From: Methanobacterium_B sp963825335
Lineage (GTDB): Archaea > Methanobacteriota > Methanobacteria > Methanobacteriales > Methanobacteriaceae
Reading direction: 5' to 3'
DNA: 64,000 nt
Assembly: GCA_963825335.1 (NCBI GenBank)
Contig: CAWGSP010000001.1
Coordinates: 2,356,001 to 2,420,000 of the forward strand
Of this stretch, positions 9,226 to 17,856 are shown piece after piece; within the stretch, counting starts at the first letter, position 1, and each line of letters opens with the position of its first letter. The notes under the pieces are model-generated. The model saw nothing but the letters and a program-made list of their open reading frames with translations, ran no database searches and was not told the DNA's origin. The position numbers and the translations under genes were made by a program.

Positions 9226-10459
9226 ATAAATTTGAATTTTAATTTTATTCTACTTTTTTTTTAAACTCAAGAATTATATATGTTTCGAACAAAAATGTAC
9301 AATTTTACTATATTTATTTGGCTAAATTTTCAGGTTGTTATTCTATTTTTTCTTAAATACATTCAAATTCAGGAAAATCTACATATCCCATGAGCATCAT
9401 GAATCTAATATAATTCATGTAATATGAAGTTGTCATACCTTCGTTAGCAATTAAAGACTAAGCAAGTAAATAATTTCGCAGCAACCTACATATTCAAGTT
9501 GAAAACAGATAAAATAAAATCTATTTCTTTCTTTTTTTAGAATCTCAATTTAATCTCGTACTTGATCGATCAAGCGCTTGATTAATTGCTTTCAAATAGC
9601 GGGAGATAATGAACTTTAAACAAACGTACTCTAAGTAAATGGGGTAAAAACTTTAAATGTTAAATATAAATTAAACTAGCTAAGATTAAATAAAATGACT
9701 TTGAATTAAACTCTTATGTCATTGCAATAATCTTATAGCAACAAGTACAAACAGTTCTCTAGAACATAATTTAATACAAAACAGCAATAGCTACTATATC
9801 TTGATATAGAATGTTTAACTTTCAACACTTAATTGATTGTGGAATTGATCTCTTGCGAACATATTAACTTAGATTATGAAAATGTTTTTCAATTACAAAT
9901 ATAATCTCAAAATTGATCCTGCAATCAATTGGATTACTCGCTTGATGATTAATACATTAAACATAAAATAGTAATATTAATAGAATTATGGAGTTATGCT
10001 ATAATCTCTTAAGATAATAACAACAAAATTTATCAGAAACAGTTCGTAGATGTAATTTGTTAAAACTAATGCTGATCCAATGTCATAAAAGTATAATTTG
10101 CCTATATATGAACTCAAAATGGGTATAAAAATGCATCTATACGAATACTCTCATTATCCTTTGTTCTTATTAGGTATATAATTTCTTTTCTTTTTACTTG
10201 ATTGATTCTGCGATCACTTAGTTAGTGATTGATCTTAAACAATCATGCACTGGATAGCTCGATGAATACTAGTCATCCATTCTTCCAATCTATCCATATT
10301 AGGATATAAATGTTTATTGACAAAAACCGTGTTTAATATAAATATTGACCAATTGATAATTTATATTGAGACAAATTTGAACCATTATTCAGGGCTAAAC
10401 TCTTTAAATAAGAAATTTTATATATTTTTTAAGCTATATAAATATAATGGTAAAAAATT
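9226..10459. other. 1.2-kb non-coding region with several palindromes
   Basis: No open frame of note on either strand. Palindromes stand out: CTTGATCGATCAAG at 9561-9574 merging into CAAGCGCTTG at 9571-9580; AATTGAT/ATCAATT at 9911-9930; and ATCACT/AGTGAT at 10213-10229. Variants of CGCTTGAT-n-ATTAAT recur at about 9575 and 9940. It could be a decayed gene, a regulatory or replication-related region, or an unrecognised RNA. There is no cdc6 nearby to suggest an origin. Confidence 0.4.
9238..9262 (+). terminator. T-rich terminator after TPR gene
   Basis: Runs of T (including nine in a row near 9254-9262) directly follow the stop codon. Archaeal RNA polymerase terminates at such U-tracts without a hairpin. 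Confidence 0.4.
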
Positions 10460-10474
10460 TTGGAGGTAATAATT

Positions 10475-10909
10475 ATTAAAAAAAACAATTCTCAATCAAA
10501 AAAAGCTCGACCTATCACAAATGTAGAGAAAATATTGGCAGTCTTGTTTGGGGTCGGCTTGATTGTAGGCTTTCTATTGACTCCGTTAGGATTTGAGACT
10601 CGATTCCATGAAATAAGAACCCTAGCATTCGCAGGGTTCTTCATAACTGTGGGATTGTTAATTCCGCTTATCGGATTGGTTTCACTGTATCTGCGAAGGC
10701 CGAGTCTCGCTGGCGTATTAGCAGTAATAGGCGCCTCACTAAATTTCCTCACACCACCCGCAGACCAAGCACTGTTCTTCTTCACAGTTTCCCCTCCGCC
10801 GGCTGTTACAATCGGTGAGTTCATACTGATCTTCATAGGCATCGGATACATACTATACGGACCACGAGTCTATGCCGAGAACCAAACACGGACTAAGAAA
10901 TCTCCCTAA
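10475..10909 (+). CDS. four-helix membrane protein with non-standard start
   Basis: About 144 residues with four membrane helices and a basic cytoplasmic tail at both ends. No family recognised. The GC-rich codon use (CTC, CGC, GCC) differs from its neighbours and suggests transfer. A perfect GGAGG at 10462-10466 is followed by no ATG, GTG or TTG; eight bases further is ATT at 10475, followed by Lys-Lys-Asn. Either ATT is used as start or a former ATG has mutated. The only in-frame standard codon upstream (TTG 10460) overlaps the ribosome binding site and is unlikely. Confidence 0.6.
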   Translation: MKKNNSQSKKARPITNVEKILAVLFGVGLIVGFLLTPLGFETRFHEIRTLAFAGFFITVGLLIPLIGLVSLYLRRPSLAGVLAVIGASLNFLTPPADQALFFFTVSPPPAVTIGEFILIFIGIGYILYGPRVYAENQTRTKKSP

Positions 10910-11074
10910 AGGACAGAATAAATAGAATAACTGTCCTCTTCACAGAAGCAAACAGCTTTAGTAGAATTTTTATTACTAAGAGCAATTATATTAGCAACTT
11001 ATTCACAACTAAGAAAAATAAAAAAGTTAAAAGAAAATTAAAAACAATATAACTCATAAAATATTAATATTTTT

Positions 11075-11959
11075 TTAGTCTCTAATTAATTGTTCAACTT
11101 GATTGATTAGTAATTTACCTTGCCTACGCCCAGCATATGCACTTGCGCTAAGTTTCTCTGGGTCCATTGGATTATCTCCTTTTGCCAACAAGGATCTTTC
11201 ATCAGGGTTGATTACTAGAATCTTTGCTCCTGAATCTTTAAGTACCTGTAATTCTTCTTCAAATGTAATACGATGCGTCGTGTGTCCAGTCTGCTCAGTC
11301 ATCATACCAGGTTCAGTAGCTAGTATCAAAACTAAATCTTCATCCTTAGCTACATCAGCATTTGTCCTTGAACTAATACCTCCATCAATATATCTGTGTT
11401 TATTGATAGTGGTGGGTGGATAAACACCCGGAACAGCTGAACTGGCCATTAATGCTAATAAAAGAGGAACACCCGAATCACGGTCGAATGTAACCCATTC
11501 ACCAGATTCAGCATCGACTGCGTTAATTACTAATCGCGTTTTCTGACTCCATTCATGTTCAGGTAATTGTGCTGAGATTGTCTTTAAAAATTCTTCCTCA
11601 GATATAGTATCGGCAGCTAAAGCTGCCTTTCCAATATTTGCTCTTGCTTTTTGAGGATCGTGAGAGTTCCTAATAGCATCTAACATAATCTTTCCGAATT
11701 CATGATCATCAAATTTAATACTACTTTGAATCTTTGCTGCGGATTTTAACAGAAGGTTGAAATGTTCTTCTAAGGTTAAACCACTCGTTATCATGGCACC
11801 AACATTTGAACCTGCGGAGGTCCCTACAATTAAATCAAAATTGGTAACGTCAAATCCTCCCTCTTTTAATCCTAAGACAATTCCTAATTCCCAGGCGATA
11901 CCTGTGATCCCACCACCACTTAGAACTAAGGCTTTGGATAATTTGTTTGAATTAGACAT
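11075..11959 (-). CDS. patatin-like phospholipase
   Basis: A 294-residue patatin/RssA-type lipid acyl hydrolase. It has the oxyanion loop GGGITG at 15-20, nucleophile Ser48 in GTSAGS, and Asp192 in IDGG, which together form the Ser-Asp catalytic dyad. There is no signal peptide, so it acts in the cytoplasm or at the inner membrane face. In archaea with ether lipids the natural substrate is unclear; acyl esters or thioesters are possible. It stands alone, convergent with the gene at 10475 and divergent from the adhesin. Confidence 0.92.
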   Translation of the reverse strand: MSNSNKLSKALVLSGGGITGIAWELGIVLGLKEGGFDVTNFDLIVGTSAGSNVGAMITSGLTLEEHFNLLLKSAAKIQSSIKFDDHEFGKIMLDAIRNSHDPQKARANIGKAALAADTISEEEFLKTISAQLPEHEWSQKTRLVINAVDAESGEWVTFDRDSGVPLLLALMASSAVPGVYPPTTINKHRYIDGGISSRTNADVAKDEDLVLILATEPGMMTEQTGHTTHRITFEEELQVLKDSGAKILVINPDERSLLAKGDNPMDPEKLSASAYAGRRQGKLLINQVEQLIRD

Positions 11960-12279
11960 ATTATTATAATATATTATTTATAAAATTTATAATTTATTCA
12001 GATTTTTTGCATTGTTAACTGAACTTGAATAATGCTATTTTTTTAAACTTGCGCTAATAAATAAAAATGGTTAAAAAAAAACTAGAAAAGTTAATTATAT
12101 TAACTTTAAGAGTAATTTTGTTTATTTTTGTGATATTGTCACGTAATCTATAGGAAGCTTTTTATGGTGTTTAATTAATTTTCATATGATCAGAAGTTAT
12201 TTATGGCTTTAATTTAGTCCAATAACTTAATGATCAGAAAATTATATGGTAATAAATTGTAAAAGGAGGTGAAAAAGAC
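11960..12279. other. divergent promoter region, patatin / adhesin
   Basis: 320 bp between divergently transcribed genes. Two related segments (around 12176-12195 and 12228-12245) contain TGATCAGAA followed by TTAT-TATGG; they are direct repeats that might bind a regulator of the adhesin gene. A perfect AAAGGAGGTGA ribosome binding site ends the region. Confidence 0.35.
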
Positions 12280-14610
12280 ATGAAGACAAACAATCTATTT
12301 AAAATGAGTATACTTCTCATTGGAATTGCTGTAGTTCTTTCTTTTGGTGTTAGTAGTGTAGCAGCAGCAAATAATAACAGTGCCATCTATGTCAATACTA
12401 CTGGAAGTGACAACAATAATGGTACATCATGGCAACTTGCAAAAGCTACTATAACCAATGCTACAGGCACGGTTGCTGATAATGGAACTATTTACATTGC
12501 AGATGGGACATATAACGAATCTAATATGACCATCAACACTAATATGACCATTATTGGTGAAAGCCAGACAGGAACTATAATCAATGCTCAAACAAACGGT
12601 TATATATTCAACATAGCATCAGGAGTAACACTTAACCTCATAAATTTGACATTAGAAAATGGAAGCTCAGGGAATGGTGGGGCTATTTATAATTATGGAA
12701 CATTAACCTCGACCAACAGTACATTTACTAACAACACCGCAACAGGTAGTGGTGGATCAATCTACAATGATGGTAATTTAACAGTGACCAACGGTACATT
12801 TAATTATAACAATGGTATTGGTGGGGCCATTTATAATTCCTATTCTAGTTCAATGGCTTTGACTGGCACAATTTTTAACCAGGATAGTAATACAGCAGAT
12901 TATGATGGAATAATTTGCAATGATGGTTACTCAACGGTGCTAAATAGCACGTTTACAGGTACATATTATGGTGGAACAATCTGGAATAATTTGGGTACTA
13001 TGATTGTGACTGACACCAACTTTAACAACATCACAACCTATTGGGGAGTTTTTTGGAATGATGGAAATTTAACCCTAACTAACAGCACATTCAACAATTA
13101 TTTCGGAACAGATAGTTATGGAGTCATCAACAATTATGGAACATTGAACGTAACTGGAAGCACATTTAAAAACAACACAGGAACAGGTGTTAATGGCGGA
13201 GCCATCTACAATGATGGAACATTGACCATAACGAACAGCATACTCACGGGCAACACCGCAACAGATGGTGGAGCCATCTACAATGATGGACCATTGACCA
13301 TAACGAACAGCATACTCACGGGCAACACCGCATCAGATGGTGGAGCCATCTACAATTATGGACCATTGACCATAACAAATAGTACACTCACAGATAATAA
13401 TGCAACGGAATATGATGGTGGAGCCATCTACAATGATGGAACATTGACCATAACGAACAGTACACTCGCAGGTAACACCGCACCAACTAGTGATGGTGGA
13501 GCCATCTTTAACATGCTCACTTCTGAAGATGCATCTTCAACAATAACAGATAGTATATTAATTAATAACACCGCAAAAGAGGGTGGAGCCATTTGGAGTG
13601 GTGCTGATGGATATGCTGCCAATTTTACTCTGAATTTCAACAGGATTGTAAACAACACCGCAACAAATTATGGTGGAGCCATTTATAATAACGATGGGAA
13701 TTCATTGAACGCAACTGATAACTGGTGGGGATCCAACAATCCAAACTTCTCCAATTTAATTGAAGGAAATGTAAATTGCACTCAATGGCTCTACATGACC
13801 CTGACTGCCAATCCTACAACTATTAACAACAGAGAAACCAGTTTAATCACTACCAGTTTCAACAACCTGTATAACGGGACAACAATAACTACTCTGGATC
13901 CAACTTCTGGCCATATTCCAGATGGAACCCCTGTAAACTTCCAAACCGATAGAGGAACTATTGACTGTAATAGCACTGATAAGAACACTAACGATGGAAT
14001 TGCCATTGCTACACTAAATGCCAATGAACTAGCAGGCATTGCTAATTTAAATGCAACCACAGACACCCAGACACTCTTTGCAAACGTGACCATAAATCCT
14101 AAATCCAGCATCTACCTAACAGTAACTCCAGGTAAAATTAACCCTGTGGCTGGTGATACAGTAATATACACTTTGAAAGTAGGCAACAATGGGCCAGACT
14201 CTGCAACAGATGTAATGATGACCTACACTATTCCCGAAGGTTTAGAATATGCTGGAACTATTGTGGATACTGGAAAATACACTTACAACACAACTACTCG
14301 AACTATAACATGGATTATTGGTAATGTACCTGTAGGAGACCCTTACATGTGGCTTACTCTACACATAGCTCGACCCGGACAGTATCTCATAAATCCAGTT
14401 TTAAACACCAGTACTTACGACCCAACAATCAACAACAACACACAATCTATAATCGTTAACGCCAAAGCACAAACAAATACAAATGGAAATACAACTGCAA
14501 ACAGCACAACTAAAACCATTGGAATGAAAAATACAGGATTACCTATTGCAGGATTTGCATTTGCTGTACTATCAATATTTGGTGGATTAGTATCACAAAG
14601 AAGAAAATAA
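12280..14610 (+). CDS. adhesin-like surface protein (beta-helix plus DUF11-type domain)
   Basis: A 776-residue surface protein. Signal peptide 1-29 (SSVAAA); IYVNTTGSD start of a right-handed parallel beta-helix of NosD/pectate lyase type covering about 35-500, with many GGAIYN-Y/D-G-T-L-T-x-T-N-S turns; then a linker, a DUF11/Ig-like repeat (GNNGPDSATDV...IGNVPVGDP) at about 610-720, and a C-terminal membrane helix ending QRRK. Four nearly identical 60-72-bp coding repeats lie at about 13190-13510. Such proteins are thought to mediate attachment in Methanobacteriales. A paralogue lies at 47891-50314. Confidence 0.88.
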   Translation: MKTNNLFKMSILLIGIAVVLSFGVSSVAAANNNSAIYVNTTGSDNNNGTSWQLAKATITNATGTVADNGTIYIADGTYNESNMTINTNMTIIGESQTGTIINAQTNGYIFNIASGVTLNLINLTLENGSSGNGGAIYNYGTLTSTNSTFTNNTATGSGGSIYNDGNLTVTNGTFNYNNGIGGAIYNSYSSSMALTGTIFNQDSNTADYDGIICNDGYSTVLNSTFTGTYYGGTIWNNLGTMIVTDTNFNNITTYWGVFWNDGNLTLTNSTFNNYFGTDSYGVINNYGTLNVTGSTFKNNTGTGVNGGAIYNDGTLTITNSILTGNTATDGGAIYNDGPLTITNSILTGNTASDGGAIYNYGPLTITNSTLTDNNATEYDGGAIYNDGTLTITNSTLAGNTAPTSDGGAIFNMLTSEDASSTITDSILINNTAKEGGAIWSGADGYAANFTLNFNRIVNNTATNYGGAIYNNDGNSLNATDNWWGSNNPNFSNLIEGNVNCTQWLYMTLTANPTTINNRETSLITTSFNNLYNGTTITTLDPTSGHIPDGTPVNFQTDRGTIDCNSTDKNTNDGIAIATLNANELAGIANLNATTDTQTLFANVTINPKSSIYLTVTPGKINPVAGDTVIYTLKVGNNGPDSATDVMMTYTIPEGLEYAGTIVDTGKYTYNTTTRTITWIIGNVPVGDPYMWLTLHIARPGQYLINPVLNTSTYDPTINNNTQSIIVNAKAQTNTNGNTTANSTTKTIGMKNTGLPIAGFAFAVLSIFGGLVSQRRK
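13190..13515 (+). repeat. tandem coding repeats in the beta-helix domain
   Basis: Near-identical units starting GGAGCCATCTACAATGATGG and followed by ACATTGACCATAACGAACAG recur about every 66-75 bp. Conservation at third positions shows recent duplication, so the number of helix turns probably varies between strains. Confidence 0.7.
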
Positions 14611-15144
14611 TTCAAACCCACTTTTTTTCTTTTTTTTCTATTGTAATTAAATTAATACATTTAATAAAATTATAACGAGATTAAAACGTTTAAAATATTG
14701 GAGATTTCTGTTCTAATATCCAAAAACTCTTGGAACCTTTACTCCTATGTCATCACACTGCCAATCGTTAACTTTTTTTAATAGTTATTTATTAATAGAG
14801 TATCCATCGACGAATCCATGACATATTGTAATAGCGAATTTTTGGAAAATAATTATTATCCAGGAAGCAGTGAAAACAATATATTGAATATCATCGAAAT
14901 TACACCCGGATCAAATAATACCAGATGAAGATAAAAACTCGATTAAACGTAATTAATTTGTATGATGATCGATCTGTGATTTTTTAAAACCTTAATGATT
15001 AAACATGAGGAATTTAAAGATTTATTTTTAATAATAAGCCCATTTAGTACAGATATATAGAAACATTTATTAATAATATTGTAGTTAGTTATTAATAACA
15101 AATTAATTTTGGACTATGCATTAAAAAGATAGGGGAGTGATAAT
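14611..15144. other. intergenic region with terminator and a MATE-like remnant
   Basis: T-tracts at about 14622-14638 probably end adhesin transcription. At 14909-14945 a stretch (GATCAAATAATACCAGATGA, then AGATAAAAACTCGA) closely matches the first codons of the MATE gene (2703-2740) and may be the relic of a lost copy. A perfect palindrome GTTATTAATAAC at 15088-15099 lies about 45 bp before the glycosyltransferase start. Confidence 0.4.
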
Positions 15145-16401
15145 ATGAAAATATTGTTAATGTCTGCAGGTAGTCGTGGAGATATTGAACACTTTTTGGC
15201 AATTGAAGAATTATTAAGAGATAAAGGCCATGAAATTGTTTGTGCATTTTCAGAAGAATTTGAAAACCTTGTAGATGATTCAAACGCGCGATTTGTTTCC
15301 CTTGGCCCATTTAGTAACTTTATCGAAAGCGATGAGTTCAAAATGGCCATGGGAGGTAAAGGATCTATTTTTAAAAAAATTCCTCATTACATGAAACTCG
15401 ATATGGAGGGTAATAAAGATTTTTATACCCGACAACACAAAATTATCGAAGAAGAAAACCCAGATAGAGTAATTTTTAATTGGATAGCAACGTATCCACT
15501 CATTTGGGGTATAAAAAATCCAAACAAGACTATTCTCATTAGTCCTGCCCCCTGTTATATTCACTATGTGAAAAATCATACAGACATGATTTTCCACGGC
15601 AACAATTATGGTGCTTTTTTAAATAAATTAACCTATTTTATGACGAACTTTATGTGGAGCATGTTTTGGAAAGGAGGTTATGATGATATTGATGACAGCG
15701 AGAAAATCATTAAAAAATTAACTAGAAAACAAGTACTTAACGCTCTTTTATCGGGTAAAATAATCTATACAATTTCACCATCTATTTTTCCAAAGCCTGA
15801 TTATTGGCCTGATAATGCGCACGTTTTGGGGTATCATGAAAGAACTGATATGTCTGATCAACATATAAATGATGACTTAAACTGTTTTATGTCCAAACAT
15901 GACAAGGTGTTGTTAGTTACATTAGGTAGTATGAGTAATCCCGAACCAGAAGAAAATACAGAAATTTTTTTAGATGTTCTGCAGAAACATCGAATTCCAG
16001 CTATAATTAACACCGCGTCAGGTGGATTGATCGAACCCACAGAATATGATACCGATTTAATCTACTTCGTGAAATACGTTCCCTATGATTGGATCTTACC
16101 AAAAGTACAGGGAATCATCCACCATGGAGGTTCAGGAACCACACATCTTGCTTTAAAATATGGATGTCCTTCTATGCTTATTCCACATATGATTGACCAG
16201 TATGTGTGGAACAATATTGTGAGCGATCTGGGTGCCGGGCCAAAGGGAATAGGCATTAGTAAGTTAAAAAAACAAAATCTTGAGCCAAAATTGTTGGATT
16301 TGTTTAAAAATCAGTCTTATAAAACCAAAGCAATGCAAATTTCTGAAGAAATGAAAAAAGAAGATTTTATAGAAGAATTATACAAAACAATTATAGAATA
16401 A
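15145..16401 (+). CDS. UDP-glycosyltransferase family (GT1/GT28-like)
   Basis: A 418-residue two-domain GT-B fold transferase. The N-terminal SAGSRGDIEHFLAIEELLR signature is that of GT28/sterol-glucosyltransferase-like enzymes, and the C-terminal donor-binding motif HHGGSGTTHLALKYG followed by P-x-x-x-DQ-x-x-W marks the UGT/MGT superfamily. It likely glycosylates a lipid or small lipophilic molecule at the cytoplasmic membrane; substrate unknown. GGGGAGTGAT is a strong ribosome binding site. A 12-bp palindrome about 45 bp upstream may be an operator. Monocistronic. Confidence 0.88.
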   Translation: MKILLMSAGSRGDIEHFLAIEELLRDKGHEIVCAFSEEFENLVDDSNARFVSLGPFSNFIESDEFKMAMGGKGSIFKKIPHYMKLDMEGNKDFYTRQHKIIEEENPDRVIFNWIATYPLIWGIKNPNKTILISPAPCYIHYVKNHTDMIFHGNNYGAFLNKLTYFMTNFMWSMFWKGGYDDIDDSEKIIKKLTRKQVLNALLSGKIIYTISPSIFPKPDYWPDNAHVLGYHERTDMSDQHINDDLNCFMSKHDKVLLVTLGSMSNPEPEENTEIFLDVLQKHRIPAIINTASGGLIEPTEYDTDLIYFVKYVPYDWILPKVQGIIHHGGSGTTHLALKYGCPSMLIPHMIDQYVWNNIVSDLGAGPKGIGISKLKKQNLEPKLLDLFKNQSYKTKAMQISEEMKKEDFIEELYKTIIE

Positions 16402-16463
16402 CCATTCTTTTGAAAAATGAATAAATTTAATACGTTCAGGGTGTTCAAAATTTTGTTGTAACC

Positions 16464-17591
16464 CTAGTTTGGGCTTATTTTTTTTAAATCACGGCGCTGT
16501 AAAAGTATCAAAGGAATGTCAATAATTGCCACTATGATGATTATAATGACAAATTCCCGTACCGCTGTAAAAATATTAAGATATTGAAGGGCCAATCCCA
16601 GCCCAATAATTGGAATTCCTAAAGCTGCATAGGTAATCGCATAAAAAAATGATGTCACATTCCCTCTTTTATCTGATGGTGAAATATTATTTATAACATT
16701 TATCGCCCCCATAAAAGTCGCACCGAAACCTATACCACTGAATATTGCAGCTATTATAAGCAGAACTATCGAAGAATAAAGGGTAACTATACCGATCATA
16801 GATAATCCAATAACAAGAGATATTAAACCCCCAATTTCTAAATACACCGGTAATCGATTCCATAAAATTTTCTGAACAACTACAGCCGTGAATACCATGA
16901 TTGAAGATATAATTCCACCTAATGCAATGTTGTTAACATGTAAAATATCCTGAGCAAAAGTAGGATTCAGACTAAAATATAATCCTGAGTTGGTTAAAAC
17001 CAATGCAGCAGCTAAAGAAGCTGAGATAAAAGACCAAACAGCCGGAGGAACAGAAGGTTTATTCAAGGTAAATTTTTTAGATCCTGATTTAGAACGTGGA
17101 ACTCCTATTAAAATAAAGATTAAAGCTATGATAAGGAGTATGAATTCAAGGATATAAACCAGTAATGTTGGTGCAAATAAAAACTCCGCCATTAAACCCG
17201 CGGCTAATGGGCCCAATGCCAAACCTCCAAGCTGGGCCATTCCCGCAATTTGACTCGCTCTTTGTTTATTTCCATTAGGCTCAAATTCTACCAATGCTGC
17301 TGTGGCATTCCCCAAAACTGCACCTATACCAATACCCTGAGCCAACCGTCCGATGATCAACCAATCAAAACTCGTTGCAAAACCAAGGGTCAAAGTTCCG
17401 AGCATAGCGAATAAGATTGCTATGATTAATAATGGTTTCCTGCCTAAAGCATCACCTAGAGGTCCAAAAAAGAATAATGTGGGAACCACACCAATTGAAT
17501 ATGCGGCATATATCAAGGTGATTGCAAGTGGAGACAATGCAAAGGTGATCTTATACAAACTGTACAATGGAGTAGGTATAGTTGCACCCAT
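16464..17591 (-). CDS. MFS transporter (5' end disrupted)
   Basis: The open part encodes 375 residues with about eleven helices and the MFS motif GPLGDALGRKP after helix 2. The ATG at 17591 lies inside the first helix: the same frame runs back without stop to 17738 and encodes a hydrophilic tail plus the missing half of helix 1 (SFLIVAFSVLFLLMGATIP), yet has no ATG, GTG or TTG. An ATG at 17725 (GTG 17728) is one frame off; adding a single A to the AAAA at 17703-17706 would join it to the gene. AGGGTGG near 17744-17750 fits as ribosome binding site. Probably a frameshifted exporter. Confidence 0.8.
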   Translation of the reverse strand: MGATIPTPLYSLYKITFALSPLAITLIYAAYSIGVVPTLFFFGPLGDALGRKPLLIIAILFAMLGTLTLGFATSFDWLIIGRLAQGIGIGAVLGNATAALVEFEPNGNKQRASQIAGMAQLGGLALGPLAAGLMAEFLFAPTLLVYILEFILLIIALIFILIGVPRSKSGSKKFTLNKPSVPPAVWSFISASLAAALVLTNSGLYFSLNPTFAQDILHVNNIALGGIISSIMVFTAVVVQKILWNRLPVYLEIGGLISLVIGLSMIGIVTLYSSIVLLIIAAIFSGIGFGATFMGAINVINNISPSDKRGNVTSFFYAITYAALGIPIIGLGLALQYLNIFTAVREFVIIIIIVAIIDIPLILLQRRDLKKISPN

Positions 17592-17856
17592 TAACAGGAA
17601 TAGAACAGAAAATGCAACTATAAGGAACGATCTATTATTTGGACAAGCTTCTTTAACTCTGCATAAATTAACATCACTCGACTCATTTAACTTAATAACT
17701 AGTTTTGAATCATTCTTATCTTCATCACTAAGTTTAAATTAAACCACCCTTGATTTAACCACTTTTTAGATAAAATAGTAAAATCCAATAATAAAATTTT
17801 TTTAGTTTAAACTCAATTTTATTATTATTATGTTATTTGAAATTGATATAATTTTT

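Noticed and set aside
9226..10459. tRNA or other stable RNA gene in the gene desert
   Set aside because: No T-loop-like GGTTCRANTCC or clover-leaf pattern was found by eye; a structural search would be needed to exclude other RNAs.
13190..13515. Regularly spaced repeats that resemble a CRISPR array
   Set aside because: The units are in frame inside the adhesin gene, spacers are not unique and no cas gene is near.
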